In this document: piece by piece, positions 1-8,407 of the stretch
Layout of the letters: every line of letters starts with the position of its first letter
How positions within the stretch are numbered: the stretch's first letter is position 1
Assembly: GCF_029625335.1 (NCBI RefSeq)
Contig: NZ_CP121111.1
Location: forward strand, 62,001-126,000
Direction of reading: 5' to 3'
Length of the DNA: 64,000 bases
Source of the DNA: Flavobacterium nitratireducens
GTDB lineage: Bacteria > Bacteroidota > Bacteroidia > Flavobacteriales > Flavobacteriaceae
The notes under the pieces: generated by a model
Told to the model about the DNA's origin: nothing
Database searches by the model: none
The model's input: the letters and a program-made list of their open reading frames with translations, nothing else
Position numbers and translations under genes: made by a program

Positions 1-381
1 ATGTGCGAAAAGTGTTTCCGGATAGATAGCTCCGGCAGTTTGTTCTTCAATGGCTGCCAATTCTACTAAGAAAGTCCACATGTTGATAAAATCATAAACA
101 TAAATGATTTTAGTGTTTTCTTTGTCAAGAATGTCCGAAAGTTTATAATCACTCATGATTCGTTGTTCACCAGGAACATCACCAGTGTCAAAAAGTGAAA
201 TTTCATCTTCTTGATTCCAAGTTTCATCACAAGTGTAAAAAGAAGCGACTTCCATACCATCAAATCCAAAAGAGTTGAAGATAGCGTTGTGTAAATCTTC
301 TAAAGTATCATCATCAAGTATCGCGATATCTCTAAAAATATCTTCTTCTGCGTCTAAGATTACTCTAAATTTATAAACCAT
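1..381 (-). CDS. pRiA4b ORF-3-like / IS1096 passenger TnpR-like protein (C-terminus cut by window edge)
   Basis: The minus frame opens with ATG at 381 and runs without a stop to base 1, giving at least 127 residues. It starts MVYKFRVILDAEEDIFRDI and continues with TLEDLHNAIFNSFGFD, then an aromatic-rich segment ending ASFYTCDETW. This is the pattern of the PRiA4_ORF3 family (PF07929): a small alpha/beta domain found on plasmids and IS1096 but mostly chromosomal in Bacteroidetes, with no established biochemical role. Nothing here suggests a transposon nearby. The 3' end lies outside the window. Confidence 0.8.
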   Translation of the reverse strand, partial: MVYKFRVILDAEEDIFRDIAILDDDTLEDLHNAIFNSFGFDGMEVASFYTCDETWNQEDEISLFDTGDVPGEQRIMSDYKLSDILDKENTKIIYVYDFINMWTFLVELAAIEEQTAGAIYPETLFAH

Positions 382-485
382 AATCGTTGTTTTTTATAAA
401 AAGCCAAAGGTACATTTAATCCTTTTTAATCCCAATGCGATTCGTTAATTTTTATTAAAAAAACAATGAAGTATTTGATATATAA

Positions 486-1088
486 TTAGTTGTTGCGTCT
501 AAGGCGTTTGATGATTTTATGGTAACGTTTGTGATAAGTGCTGTGTGTAGGGTACTTACGGCTTGGTGTCATATTGTTGAAAATTAAAGCGGTGAGCAGC
601 AGGATTACTACGCCACTTAATACAGGAGACAGTATGTACCAATAACCTAAGCTTTTTATTTTTTGTGTGCCAATAACCGCTATCAGAGCAGTAGCTCCTC
701 CTGGGGGATGTAGGGTTTTAGTGATTTGCATTAAAACAATCGATAAGGAAACAGCTAAAGGTGCGGCTATGTAAACGGTTTCAGGGAATAAATAATGAAC
801 AGTGACACCAATAAAGGCAGAAATTAAATGTCCGCCAATAAGATTGCGAGGCTGAGAAAAGGGGCTTTCTATAATTCCGTAAACCAGTACACTTGAAGCT
901 CCGAAAGAACCAATAAGATACACCACATCCTGATGTGAAAATTGTTGACTTTGCGAATATGCAATAAGACCTATTCCGATAAATGATCCTATGAATGACC
1001 AAAAATGTTCTTTGTAATCAATTAATGTTTCCTTGTAAAGGATGTAACGGGTTTTGCGATAACCGCGTTTAATTTTAGAAGTTGGCAT
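486..1088 (-). CDS. HPP family integral membrane protein
   Basis: A 200-residue protein with about four hydrophobic segments and a basic C-terminal tail (KRYHKIIKRLRR). The family signature LHPPGGATAL sits near residue 128, identifying it as HPP family (PF04982). Some cyanobacterial members are reported as chloroplast/cyanobacterial nitrite transporters; the substrate here is unknown. It ends 104 bp from the upstream pRiA4b-like gene. The ClC-type gene ends 12 bp upstream of its start, so the two membrane proteins are probably co-transcribed, ClC first. Both could be anion carriers, but that is inference. Confidence 0.85.
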   Translation of the reverse strand: MPTSKIKRGYRKTRYILYKETLIDYKEHFWSFIGSFIGIGLIAYSQSQQFSHQDVVYLIGSFGASSVLVYGIIESPFSQPRNLIGGHLISAFIGVTVHYLFPETVYIAAPLAVSLSIVLMQITKTLHPPGGATALIAVIGTQKIKSLGYWYILSPVLSGVVILLLTALIFNNMTPSRKYPTHSTYHKRYHKIIKRLRRNN

Positions 1089-1100
1089 GATTTTTAAAAT

Positions 1101-2372
1101 TTAAATACTGGGAACAAAGGTGTAAACCGTGTTAGGGTAAATCATTTTTGCGGTATATTTAGAAATTAAGCAAGCAGCTAATATTGGGAAAAATAAGGTG
1201 TAATTATTTGTTAGTCCACATACAAGGAAGATGGCGGTAAAAGGAGCGTGAATACTCGCACTCAAAACAGCTGCCATGCCTATGATCATAAAATTGACAG
1301 GGATTATTTGAGTGTCGAAAAAAGTATTGAGTACAGAGGCTACTAATGCTCCCAGAAAAGCACCAATAAATAAACTAGGCGCAAAAACACCTCCATCTCC
1401 TCCGGAAGCCAGAGTGATTGAGGCTACTATGGGTTTTAAAAGCAAAATACCAATAAAACTAAATCCTAATGTAAGTGTTAGAGGTATTTCATTGCTGTTG
1501 ATAATTGTTTTTATTGCATGATAACCCTCTCCGTATAATTGAGGAAAGATAAAAAGGGATATGCTTAAAATAAAAGAGCCTAGTATGATTTTGTAATAAT
1601 GAGTTTCAATTTTTGCAAATTTAGATTTGAAAAACAATACACATTTAGTTAAATATACCGAATTGATTCCGGCTAAAATTCCCAATAAAATAAAATAAGG
1701 AATTGCTTTAAAATGCCAGGTAGCAATGTTAACTGAAAAAAGAGGTTCTTCTTTTAGTAAAGTTAATAATCCAAAAGCAATTGAAACAGCAATTAAATTT
1801 GAGATGATAAATGCCCTGCTAATTTTTCTGGAAATAACTTCAATTGCAAATAGGATTCCGGCAATTGGACTGCTAAATAAAGCGGTAATTCCTGCTGCAA
1901 CACCGGCGCATATCAATTCGGTTTTGTATTGGCGAAATATATTTTCTTTTTGATGTGCTACTGAGCCAATGGTAGCGGTGGCAACAACAGTAGATACTTC
2001 GATACCGGTAGATCCTCCAAAAATTACTGTTAATAAACCATTGATGGTGTGCGAAGGGATTTTGTACGAAGGGAGATGTTTAGTTTTAGAATTAGTGCTT
2101 TCAAAAACTTCTTTAATTCCTTTGTTTTCTTTTTTCTTAAAGAGATATTCACGTAAAAAATAAATTACCGATAAACCAAAAACAGGAAATAAAATATAGA
2201 AATACGGATTAACATTGGCTTGATGAAAAAATATTTCTTCGTAATGTTCCGTCATTTTTTTTAAACTTATTCCTAAAAAAGCAGAAAGAAAACCAATTAA
2301 AATAGAGACGATTACTAGTTTTTGAAATTTAATTAGGTGGTAGTTTTTTTTAATTCGAGCAGTGGTTTTCAT
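1101..2372 (-). CDS. ClC-family chloride channel/antiporter protein
   Basis: A 423-residue, many-pass membrane protein of the voltage-gated chloride channel family (PF00654). The segment GGSTGIEVST near residue 120 corresponds to the GxEGP loop: the gating glutamate is kept but the following Gly-Pro is replaced by Val-Ser. SPIAGILFAIEV (around residue 170) matches the helix that holds the internal proton glutamate in CLC-ec1, and that position is valine here, as in channel-type members. GGVFAPSL matches the GxFxP filter motif, and NYTLFFP covers the region of the conserved inner-gate tyrosine. The usual GSGIP filter motif is not recognisable (NKGIKE is in its place). It precedes the HPP gene by 12 bp. 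Confidence 0.85.
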   Translation of the reverse strand: MKTTARIKKNYHLIKFQKLVIVSILIGFLSAFLGISLKKMTEHYEEIFFHQANVNPYFYILFPVFGLSVIYFLREYLFKKKENKGIKEVFESTNSKTKHLPSYKIPSHTINGLLTVIFGGSTGIEVSTVVATATIGSVAHQKENIFRQYKTELICAGVAAGITALFSSPIAGILFAIEVISRKISRAFIISNLIAVSIAFGLLTLLKEEPLFSVNIATWHFKAIPYFILLGILAGINSVYLTKCVLFFKSKFAKIETHYYKIILGSFILSISLFIFPQLYGEGYHAIKTIINSNEIPLTLTLGFSFIGILLLKPIVASITLASGGDGGVFAPSLFIGAFLGALVASVLNTFFDTQIIPVNFMIIGMAAVLSASIHAPFTAIFLVCGLTNNYTLFFPILAACLISKYTAKMIYPNTVYTFVPSI

Positions 2373-2568
2373 TACTTGAAATCTTTAATGAACGCCAAAA
2401 TTATGTAAAAAAAATAAAAACCTGCGTTTTCGCAACAAAAAATTAGTTTTTTTTAACTATGGAAAAATGTTGAATATCTGCTTTTGATTTATCTACTAAT
2501 GAGATTTTACAACAAAGAATCGGTTAATTTGAGTTTTTTTTGTTTTAGAGGTAAATTAACTTAAGAAA

Positions 2569-2958
2569 TTACAGTTCGTAAAATTCAATCGAAAGTTCAT
2601 CAGGATCGCAAATAAAAGTGAATCGTTTGTTGGTAAATTCGTCAATACGAATGGGTTCGCTATTGATTTTTTTAGTGTTTAGGAAAGTAATGGTATCATC
2701 AAGATTGGTTACTGCAAATGCGAGATGACGTAATCCGCATGCTTCAGGTCTGGAAACTCTTGCGGGTGGATTTGGGAAAGAAAATAATTCGATACAATAA
2801 TTGTTGTTTAAAGCCAAATCGAGTTTGTAAGATTGGCGTTCCTCCCGATAAACTTCTCTGATAATTTTCAAACCGAGAATCTCAGTGTAGAATTGTTTCG
2901 ATTTTTCGTAATCGGAACAGATAATGGCAACATGATGGATTTTGTTGAGTTGAAGCAT
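2569..2958 (-). CDS. VOC superfamily (glyoxalase-like) metalloprotein
   Basis: 129 residues from the ATG at 2958 (MLQLNKIHHV). The frame stays open further upstream, but that part is the antisense-free overlap with the acetyltransferase gene and looks non-coding, so the shorter start is chosen. Two beta-alpha-beta-beta-beta modules are visible: HHVAIICSDYEKSKQFY opens the first and LRHLAFAVTNLDD the second. The four usual metal ligands of the glyoxalase I fold can be placed: His near residue 8, Glu in CIELF, His in LRHLA, Glu in LSIEFYEL. It resembles the YaeR/SMU1112c type, whose substrate is not settled. It starts 8 bp after the stop of the acetyltransferase gene, so one mRNA is likely. Confidence 0.85.
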   Translation of the reverse strand: MLQLNKIHHVAIICSDYEKSKQFYTEILGLKIIREVYREERQSYKLDLALNNNYCIELFSFPNPPARVSRPEACGLRHLAFAVTNLDDTITFLNTKKINSEPIRIDEFTNKRFTFICDPDELSIEFYEL

Positions 2959-2966
2959 TCTTGAAT

Positions 2967-3524
2967 TTATTGATTTAGTTTGCGAATTACTTTGGCAGGA
3001 TTGCCAACTGCAAGAGAATTGTCGGGGATGTTTTTGGTTACCACCGAACCGGCTCCGATAACAGATCCGTTTCCAATTGTTACTCCGGGGCAAATAATTG
3101 AATTGCCTCCTATCCAACAATCGTTTCCTATGGAGATGGGTAGTGCGTTTTCAAGTGTCTTTCTTAGTTCGGCATCGAGAGGGTGAGTAGCGGTGTAGAG
3201 TTGAACTCCGGGTGCTATAAATACATTCGAACCGATAGTTACTTTTGCACAATCGAGAACGACACAGTTTACATTAAAATAAACATTGTCCCCACAAAAA
3301 ATGTTGTACCCATAGTCGCAATGAAAAGGAGGTTCGATGTATAAATTTTGACCAGCATTCGGGATTAATTCTTTTACAATTTCTTTTGCTTTTTTGGTTA
3401 CTCGGTATTCAGTAATGTTTAATCGGTGTAGCAAATTTTTAGCTCTTCTTCGGTCTTTAATTAGGGCGGGGTCAGTCGCTAAATAATACTCTCCATCGAT
3501 CATTTTTTCTCTCTCTGTTTTCAT
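2967..3524 (-). CDS. maa: maltose O-acetyltransferase-like hexapeptide transferase
   Basis: 185 residues, the usual length for the Maa/LacA/NodL group. The N-terminal mac domain is clear (MIDGEYYLATDPALIKDR, residues 9-26), followed by left-handed beta-helix hexapeptide repeats. TATHPLDAELR places the catalytic histidine at residue 114. These enzymes move an acetyl group from acetyl-CoA to the 6-hydroxyl of maltose, glucose or related sugars in the cytoplasm; the acceptor cannot be told from sequence. It is the first gene of a two-gene unit with the VOC gene. Confidence 0.9.
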   Translation of the reverse strand: MKTEREKMIDGEYYLATDPALIKDRRRAKNLLHRLNITEYRVTKKAKEIVKELIPNAGQNLYIEPPFHCDYGYNIFCGDNVYFNVNCVVLDCAKVTIGSNVFIAPGVQLYTATHPLDAELRKTLENALPISIGNDCWIGGNSIICPGVTIGNGSVIGAGSVVTKNIPDNSLAVGNPAKVIRKLNQ

Positions 3525-4740
3525 GTTTTTTTTGGTGCTTCTTTAAGGTGTTTTTTCAGGTCGTTTTTTAGCTGTTTTTGAAGGTTGGAAATAGTGTTTT
3601 TGTGGGGCTTTTTTTAGTCTCAAAAATGACGAAAAAAAAGCTTTTTAAATGTGCATTTTTAAGAGATGAATCTTACTGGTAAATATAGGTTAAAAATCTA
3701 AAAACGGAATTTCTTTAGAGTGGTATTTTTTGATGGATAGAATAGAGGTTGTTTTTTGAGAGATGCTTTTAAGGGTAAATTTTTGAAGCTAAAAGTAGCC
3801 AGAGTGGAGGTTGTTTAGAATTAAAAATTAGCTTTTTTTTTGAAGCTAAAACGGATGGTTTTTTACTTAAAGTTATTATTTATGTAAATATATTTAATGG
3901 TATTAGTTTTTTTGATTGTATTTGTTATTTTTGAGTTCATGAAGTATTTTTTAAGTTGTTATTGATTATTTTTTAGTTATTAATTTTGTTGTTTAAATAA
4001 TCAAATTTAAAATACTGGAAATTAATATTTTAAATTGTTATTATAGATTATTTCTATAGCTGCAAATTATAGATTTTTAAAGGATTTTTGCTGGATTTTA
4101 TCAAAGAAATCAAGATTTATATATTTTTTAGTTCTTAATTTGGTTTGAGTGTATAATGAAGTTATGGTTTTCAAAAATAGTTTTTATTTTTAGATTTAGA
4201 ATGATGTTTTGAAGTTTATTTTATTTCATTTTTTTGTCTAAAAAAAAGTGATGTTAAGGAGCATTTTGGTGTATTGATTTCTTCTTCAATTTTTAGTTGA
4301 AAATGAAACTGAAAAATAGTAATTGAAATGATTTTTTTGATTTTCATTTTCTGATGTTGATTTTGGGATTGATTTTTAAGTTGGTTTCAGACTCTTTTTA
4401 AAAGATCAAAATTGGATTTTTTTTGGCTTTTTTTTCGGTGTTTTTTTTTCGGTGTTTTTTTGCTGATTTCGAGGCGTATTTTGAGTTGGATTTTGGTAGT
4501 TTTTTAGAGTCAATTTTGATTTCAGAAATCTTGTTTCTTGAAGTCTGAAAAGTAGGTTTTTTTAAGTGTGAAATTGATGCTTTTTTTGAGTTGGAATAGT
4601 GTCGTTTTGATAATGGAAAATGTGTTTTTAAGAAGTGATTTTGATCTCTTTTTTCAGTAATAAACAGTACTAATTTTTTGTTAAGTAGAAGGATAAAACA
4701 ATATAAAGATTGTAAATTCGGGAGGCTTTAAAATCAAAAT
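3525..4740. other. 1.2-kb gene-free block, strongly T/G-rich on the plus strand
   Basis: No open frame of useful length is present in either direction. The plus strand is made of T runs separated by short G-containing words (for example ggtgttttttc, gaagctaaaa), and C is rare: several 60-base lines around 4201-4400 have about two C against nine or more G. The word tgaagctaaaa occurs twice (about 3785 and 3841). It could be an old degraded locus belonging with the two pseudogenes downstream, a long 3' region of an antisense transcript, or simply unselected DNA. I recognise no RNA family. Confidence 0.6.
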
Positions 4741-4747
4741 TACTAAT

Positions 4748-5220
4748 ATGAAGTAAGTAGTTTGGTTGGTTTTTTTGGTGTTTTTTCAATGACTTTTCAA
4801 GCTCAAAAGGTGGCTATTTTTGACTCGTATTCTGAATTATAAAAGAAGGTTTTGAGTGATAAAAACGAAACTTATGTAGTGAATTTTGGCCAACTTGGTG
4901 TCATCAATGTGTGGAAGAATTACCTTATTTTGAGCAACTCAACTCAGAGAACAATGAGTCAAAAGCAGTGTTGTTTTATTTGGATTTTAAAAGTCAATAT
5001 GAGGTAGACTTATTGCTTTTTTTAGCAAAAAAAGTAATCAAATTTCAGATGTTTTTACTACAAATAAAGATTATGATAGCTGCTTGTCATTAGTTAATAA
5101 AGGCTGTTCAGGCGATATTCAGATAACTTTAATAATCAAAAAGTGGTGAATTTTTTTATCGAGAATGCATTTTCTAGTTACTAAGAATTATACCAACCTG
5201 TCAATTTAATTATTAAATAA
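4748..5220 (+). pseudogene. decayed TlpA/thioredoxin-like disulfide reductase gene
   Basis: Pieces of one protein can be read across three frames: a signal-peptide-like start with a TAA as third codon (4754), then QAQKVAIFDSYSEL followed by another TAA (about 4840), then KKVLSDKNETYVVNF, a frame change, and WPTWCHQCVEELPYFEQLN (about 4886-4935). WCHQC is a thioredoxin-type WCxxC active site. A final fragment, ELYQPVNLIIK, closes with TAA at 5218. The total span fits about 157 codons, a normal size for small periplasmic TlpA-like proteins of flavobacteria. At least two stops and two or more frameshifts make it non-functional. It sits directly before a second broken redox gene of the same orientation. 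Confidence 0.8.
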
Positions 5221-5227
5221 TAATTTT

Positions 5228-5868
5228 ACACTATTAAAAAAAGTCTCAGTTTTATTTCTTTTGGTAGCCGTATTTTTAACTTTGGTTTTTACTTTTAATA
5301 CTCCTTTGTCTTATCAAGTAGGTGTTATAGCTACTGATTTAATATTAAAACCAGTTGATGATAAAAATGTATAGCATATTTGATAATAAGAAGAAAATGA
5401 CTTTATAATGGTGTTTACTTGCAATCATTTTCCATTTGCAAAAAAAATACTAGGATCGAGTTAATGAGTTAGCTAAAACATACAAGTCAAAAGGTTATGT
5501 TTTGTAGCAATTAACCCTAATGATCCAATACTTTAACCGTCAGATAACTTTGAAATGATGCTAAAAGGTGCAAAAGAAAAAGCTTTCGTTTTTCCTTGGT
5601 TAGACGAGGATAAAAAAAATATCCTCAATACGGTGCTACAAAAACACCTCATGTGTTTTTATTAGATAAAAACAGGGTGGTAAAATACATTGGTGCCATT
5701 GACGATAATGTAGATAGTCCTGCTGATGTAAAGGAAAAATACCTTGAAGATGCTATTGCTGCTTTAGAAAGTGGTAAAACTCCTTCTCCAGAAACAACTA
5801 AAGCAATTGGGTGTGGTATTAAGGTAAAAAAAGTAGTATTGTATAATATCAATAATAATATATCATAA
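5228..5868 (+). pseudogene. decayed thioredoxin/AhpC-TSA-like family gene
   Basis: A second thioredoxin-fold relic. Readable pieces are LKKVSVLFLLVAVFLTLVF (signal peptide, about 5235), then FTCNHFPFAKKY (about 5412), ELAKTYKSKGYVL, INPNDPIL, AKEKAFVFPWLDED and the last intact stretch HVFLLDKNRVVKYIGAIDD to AIGCGIKVKK (5653-5850). The flavobacterial family has a CNxCP active site at the second position; here the second cysteine is phenylalanine. Several in-frame stops (for example about 5372, 5454, 5503) and frame changes break the gene, and no start codon is clear. Both this and the preceding relic were secreted redox proteins, so a whole function seems to have been lost. Confidence 0.8.
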
Positions 5869-5876
5869 AAAAAACT

Positions 5877-5922
5877 GCCACCAAAAAGCTTTATACTTTC
5901 TGGGTGCAGTTTTTTTTACTTA
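5877..5922. terminator. likely bidirectional terminator
   Basis: An imperfect inverted repeat (aaactgccacc ... gggtgcagttt) flanked by A and T runs lies between the plus-strand pseudogene and the minus-strand heme A synthase gene. Confidence 0.5.
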
Positions 5923-5928
5923 TTTGTG

Positions 5929-6951
5929 TTATTTCGAAAAACGATGTAAACTATAGGTCATTGCAGATAGAAGGAAAAATGCGTTTACTTGATGAATTAA
6001 TCCTAGCCATAATGGTACGCCGTAAAGTAATGTAAATACACCTAGGGCAAACTGCACAAATACTAGGAATACAAGTGTTTGTAAGCTTCTTTTTTGGTTA
6101 AAGTCAATGTTGTATTTGCTGCTTTTGTAATATAAAAAAAGAATCATACCAGTTACAACATAAGCTAAAGTTCTATGGATGAATTGTACGCCACTTTTTC
6201 CTTCAGTGAAACTTAACAAAAGACTATCTTGTTCTAAGAAAACACTGTCGTGAATAAATTGCCCATCGCTCATTAATGGCCAGTGATTGTGAATTAAACC
6301 TGCATTTAAACCTGCAACAAAACCCCCGTATATAATTTGTAATAAAAGGAAAAATAGTGTGTATCGGGCTATGCTACGCAGTGTTTTTTCAACGTTTCGT
6401 TTTACAGGGTAAATCAAATCTAAAGCTACCCAAAATGTATATGCAAAGGTAATGAAAGCCGTAGTTAGGTGTAGCGCAAGTCTAAAGTGACTTACATCTG
6501 GATTGTCGATTAAACCGCTTTTAACCATAAACCAACCGAAGAAGCCTTGTAAACCTCCCAGTCCTAAGAGGATAAGGCATTTTTTTAAGGTTTCCTTGTC
6601 TAAACGCTTTTTAATCAGGAAATAGACAAATGGGATTATAAATACGATACCGATAGCACGTCCAATAAAACGATGAAACCATTCCCAAAAATAAATAAAT
6701 TTATAATCAGAAAGCGTAAAGTTGTTATGGATATTTATTTTTTGGTATTCAGGAAACTGTTTGTATTGGTGAAATGCTTCTTGCCATTTTGCTTCCGTAA
6801 GTGGCGGTAGCGTATCGGTGATTAGGTGCCAATCGGTCATGGATAAACCGGAGTTTGTTAACCTTGTGATTCCTCCTACAACAACCATTATGAAGATTAA
6901 TACACAGCCTGAAAGTAGCCAAATGATAACGGGTTTGTTCTCTTTTTTCAT
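5929..6951 (-). CDS. ctaA: heme A synthase (COX15/CtaA family)
   Basis: 340 residues with about eight membrane helices. The start MKKENKPVIIWLLSGCVLIF leads into VVVGGITRLTNSGLSM, the conserved first-helix motif, and FWEWFHRFIGRAIG (histidine at residue 93) carries a heme-binding histidine. Later histidines occur in FRLALHLTTAF, QFIHRTLAY and LIHQVNAF, the expected four-histidine pattern. The enzyme oxidises the C8 methyl of heme O to make heme A for aa3-type oxidases in the inner membrane. It is 27 bp downstream of the nucleotidyltransferase gene on the same strand. No heme O synthase gene (ctaB) is in the window. Confidence 0.93.
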   Translation of the reverse strand: MKKENKPVIIWLLSGCVLIFIMVVVGGITRLTNSGLSMTDWHLITDTLPPLTEAKWQEAFHQYKQFPEYQKINIHNNFTLSDYKFIYFWEWFHRFIGRAIGIVFIIPFVYFLIKKRLDKETLKKCLILLGLGGLQGFFGWFMVKSGLIDNPDVSHFRLALHLTTAFITFAYTFWVALDLIYPVKRNVEKTLRSIARYTLFFLLLQIIYGGFVAGLNAGLIHNHWPLMSDGQFIHDSVFLEQDSLLLSFTEGKSGVQFIHRTLAYVVTGMILFLYYKSSKYNIDFNQKRSLQTLVFLVFVQFALGVFTLLYGVPLWLGLIHQVNAFFLLSAMTYSLHRFSK

Positions 6952-6978
6952 TTTATGTTTTCTATATTGTTTTGGAAC

Positions 6979-8397
6979 TTATTTTACTTTTTCTAATCCC
7001 AGTTTTGCGGCACGTTTTAAAACAAACTGGTAGGCTGCTTCATATTCATTTGGGATTTCGCCTTCCAGAATGGCTTCTTTTACTGCTTCTTTTAGGATAC
7101 CAATTTCACGAGAAGGTTTCAAATCGAATATTTCCATAATTTGTTCCCCAGTAATAGGTGGTTGGAAATTACGGATGGAATCTTTTTCTTCAACTTCGAC
7201 AATTTTTTTACGAACTATTTCGAAATTTTTATGGTACTTCTTGAATTTCGCAGGGTTTTTAGTTGTGATATCCGCTTCGCAAAGGGTCATTAGGTTTTCG
7301 ACATCTTCACCTGCATCAAAAACCAGTCTTCGAACAGCAGAATCTGTTACGATATCCTGTGCTAAAACAATTGGTCGTGAACTCATAATGACCATTTTTT
7401 GAACAAATTTCATTTTTTGGTTCAATGGCATGTGAAGGCGTTCAAATAGTCTTTTGACCATTTTTCCACCCAAAAATTCGTGTCCATGAAAGGTCCAGCC
7501 CTGTTTTTTATTGAATTTTTTTGTTGGTGCTTTTCCAATATCATGCAAAAGTGCCGCCCAACGCAACCAAACGTCATCAGTATTAGGGCAAATATTGTCG
7601 ACTACTTCAAGAGTATGGTAAAAATTGTTTTTATGTGTTTGACCTTCAATTTCTTCCACCTGATTTAAAGCAGTTAATTCAGGAATTAATATGTCTAAAA
7701 GTCCCGTTTTGTATAAGTGTAAAAAACCAATAGAAGGTTTCTCAGTTGATAAAATTTTGTTCAATTCGTCAACAATTCGTTCTCCAGAAATGATTTTGAT
7801 ACGTTCGGCATTTTTTGAAATAGCCTTAAGTGAATCTTCTTCGATATCAAAATTCAATTGGGTAGCAAATCGGATAGCACGCATCATTCGCAATGGATCA
7901 TCAGAGTAGGTAATGTCAGGATTTAAAGGTGTTTTTAAAATCCTGTTTTTCATGTCTGTTAGTCCGTCAAATGGGTCTAATAAGTTTCCAAAAGTTGTTT
8001 CATTCAACGACAAAGCTAAGGCATTGATGGTGAAGTCTCTTCGGTTTTGGTCGTCTTCGAGAGTGCCGTTTTCAACTATTGGATTGCGGCTATCACGGTT
8101 GTAGGATTCTTTACGAGCCCCTACAAATTCGATTTCGGTGTCTTCATAACGCAACATTGCCGTTCCATAGTTCTTAAATACCTGAACTTTTGGTTTCTTA
8201 GGAAGTAATTCTGATACTTTCAAGGCTAATTCAATTCCGCTGCCCACCGCCACAATGTCAATGTCTTTTTTAAAATCACGACCTAAAATCAAATCTCTTA
8301 CAAAACCACCAATAACGTAACTTTCAACTTGAATTTCATGTGAAGCTTGAGTTATTATTTTAAAAATGGGATGATGTAATGATTCTTTGTAGTTCAT
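6979..8397 (-). CDS. cca: CCA-adding / poly(A) polymerase-type tRNA nucleotidyltransferase with HD domain
   Basis: 472 residues. The class II nucleotidyltransferase signature is at the N-terminus: YVIGGFVRDLILG followed by KKDIDIV, giving the two metal-binding aspartates (about residues 45 and 47). RRDFTINALA and RMMRAIRFATQLNFDIE are the following family motifs for template and base recognition. A HD domain follows near residue 290 (LLHDIGKAPT). The likely role is adding or repairing the 3' CCA of tRNA; the HD domain usually gives phosphohydrolase activity. The start at 8397 gives a complete head domain. Its upstream side faces the GxxExxY cassette. Confidence 0.92.
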   Translation of the reverse strand: MNYKESLHHPIFKIITQASHEIQVESYVIGGFVRDLILGRDFKKDIDIVAVGSGIELALKVSELLPKKPKVQVFKNYGTAMLRYEDTEIEFVGARKESYNRDSRNPIVENGTLEDDQNRRDFTINALALSLNETTFGNLLDPFDGLTDMKNRILKTPLNPDITYSDDPLRMMRAIRFATQLNFDIEEDSLKAISKNAERIKIISGERIVDELNKILSTEKPSIGFLHLYKTGLLDILIPELTALNQVEEIEGQTHKNNFYHTLEVVDNICPNTDDVWLRWAALLHDIGKAPTKKFNKKQGWTFHGHEFLGGKMVKRLFERLHMPLNQKMKFVQKMVIMSSRPIVLAQDIVTDSAVRRLVFDAGEDVENLMTLCEADITTKNPAKFKKYHKNFEIVRKKIVEVEEKDSIRNFQPPITGEQIMEIFDLKPSREIGILKEAVKEAILEGEIPNEYEAAYQFVLKRAAKLGLEKVK

Positions 8398-8407
8398 AGT
8401 TTATTTG

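Noticed and set aside
1..381. IS1096 insertion sequence
   Set aside because: Only the passenger-type domain is present; no transposase frame or terminal repeats are seen, and the family is mostly chromosomal in Bacteroidetes.
2959..3120. N-terminal extension of the VOC gene
   Set aside because: The added 54 residues overlap the end of the acetyltransferase gene in another frame and have no domain-like pattern; the ATG at 2958 gives a complete VOC fold.
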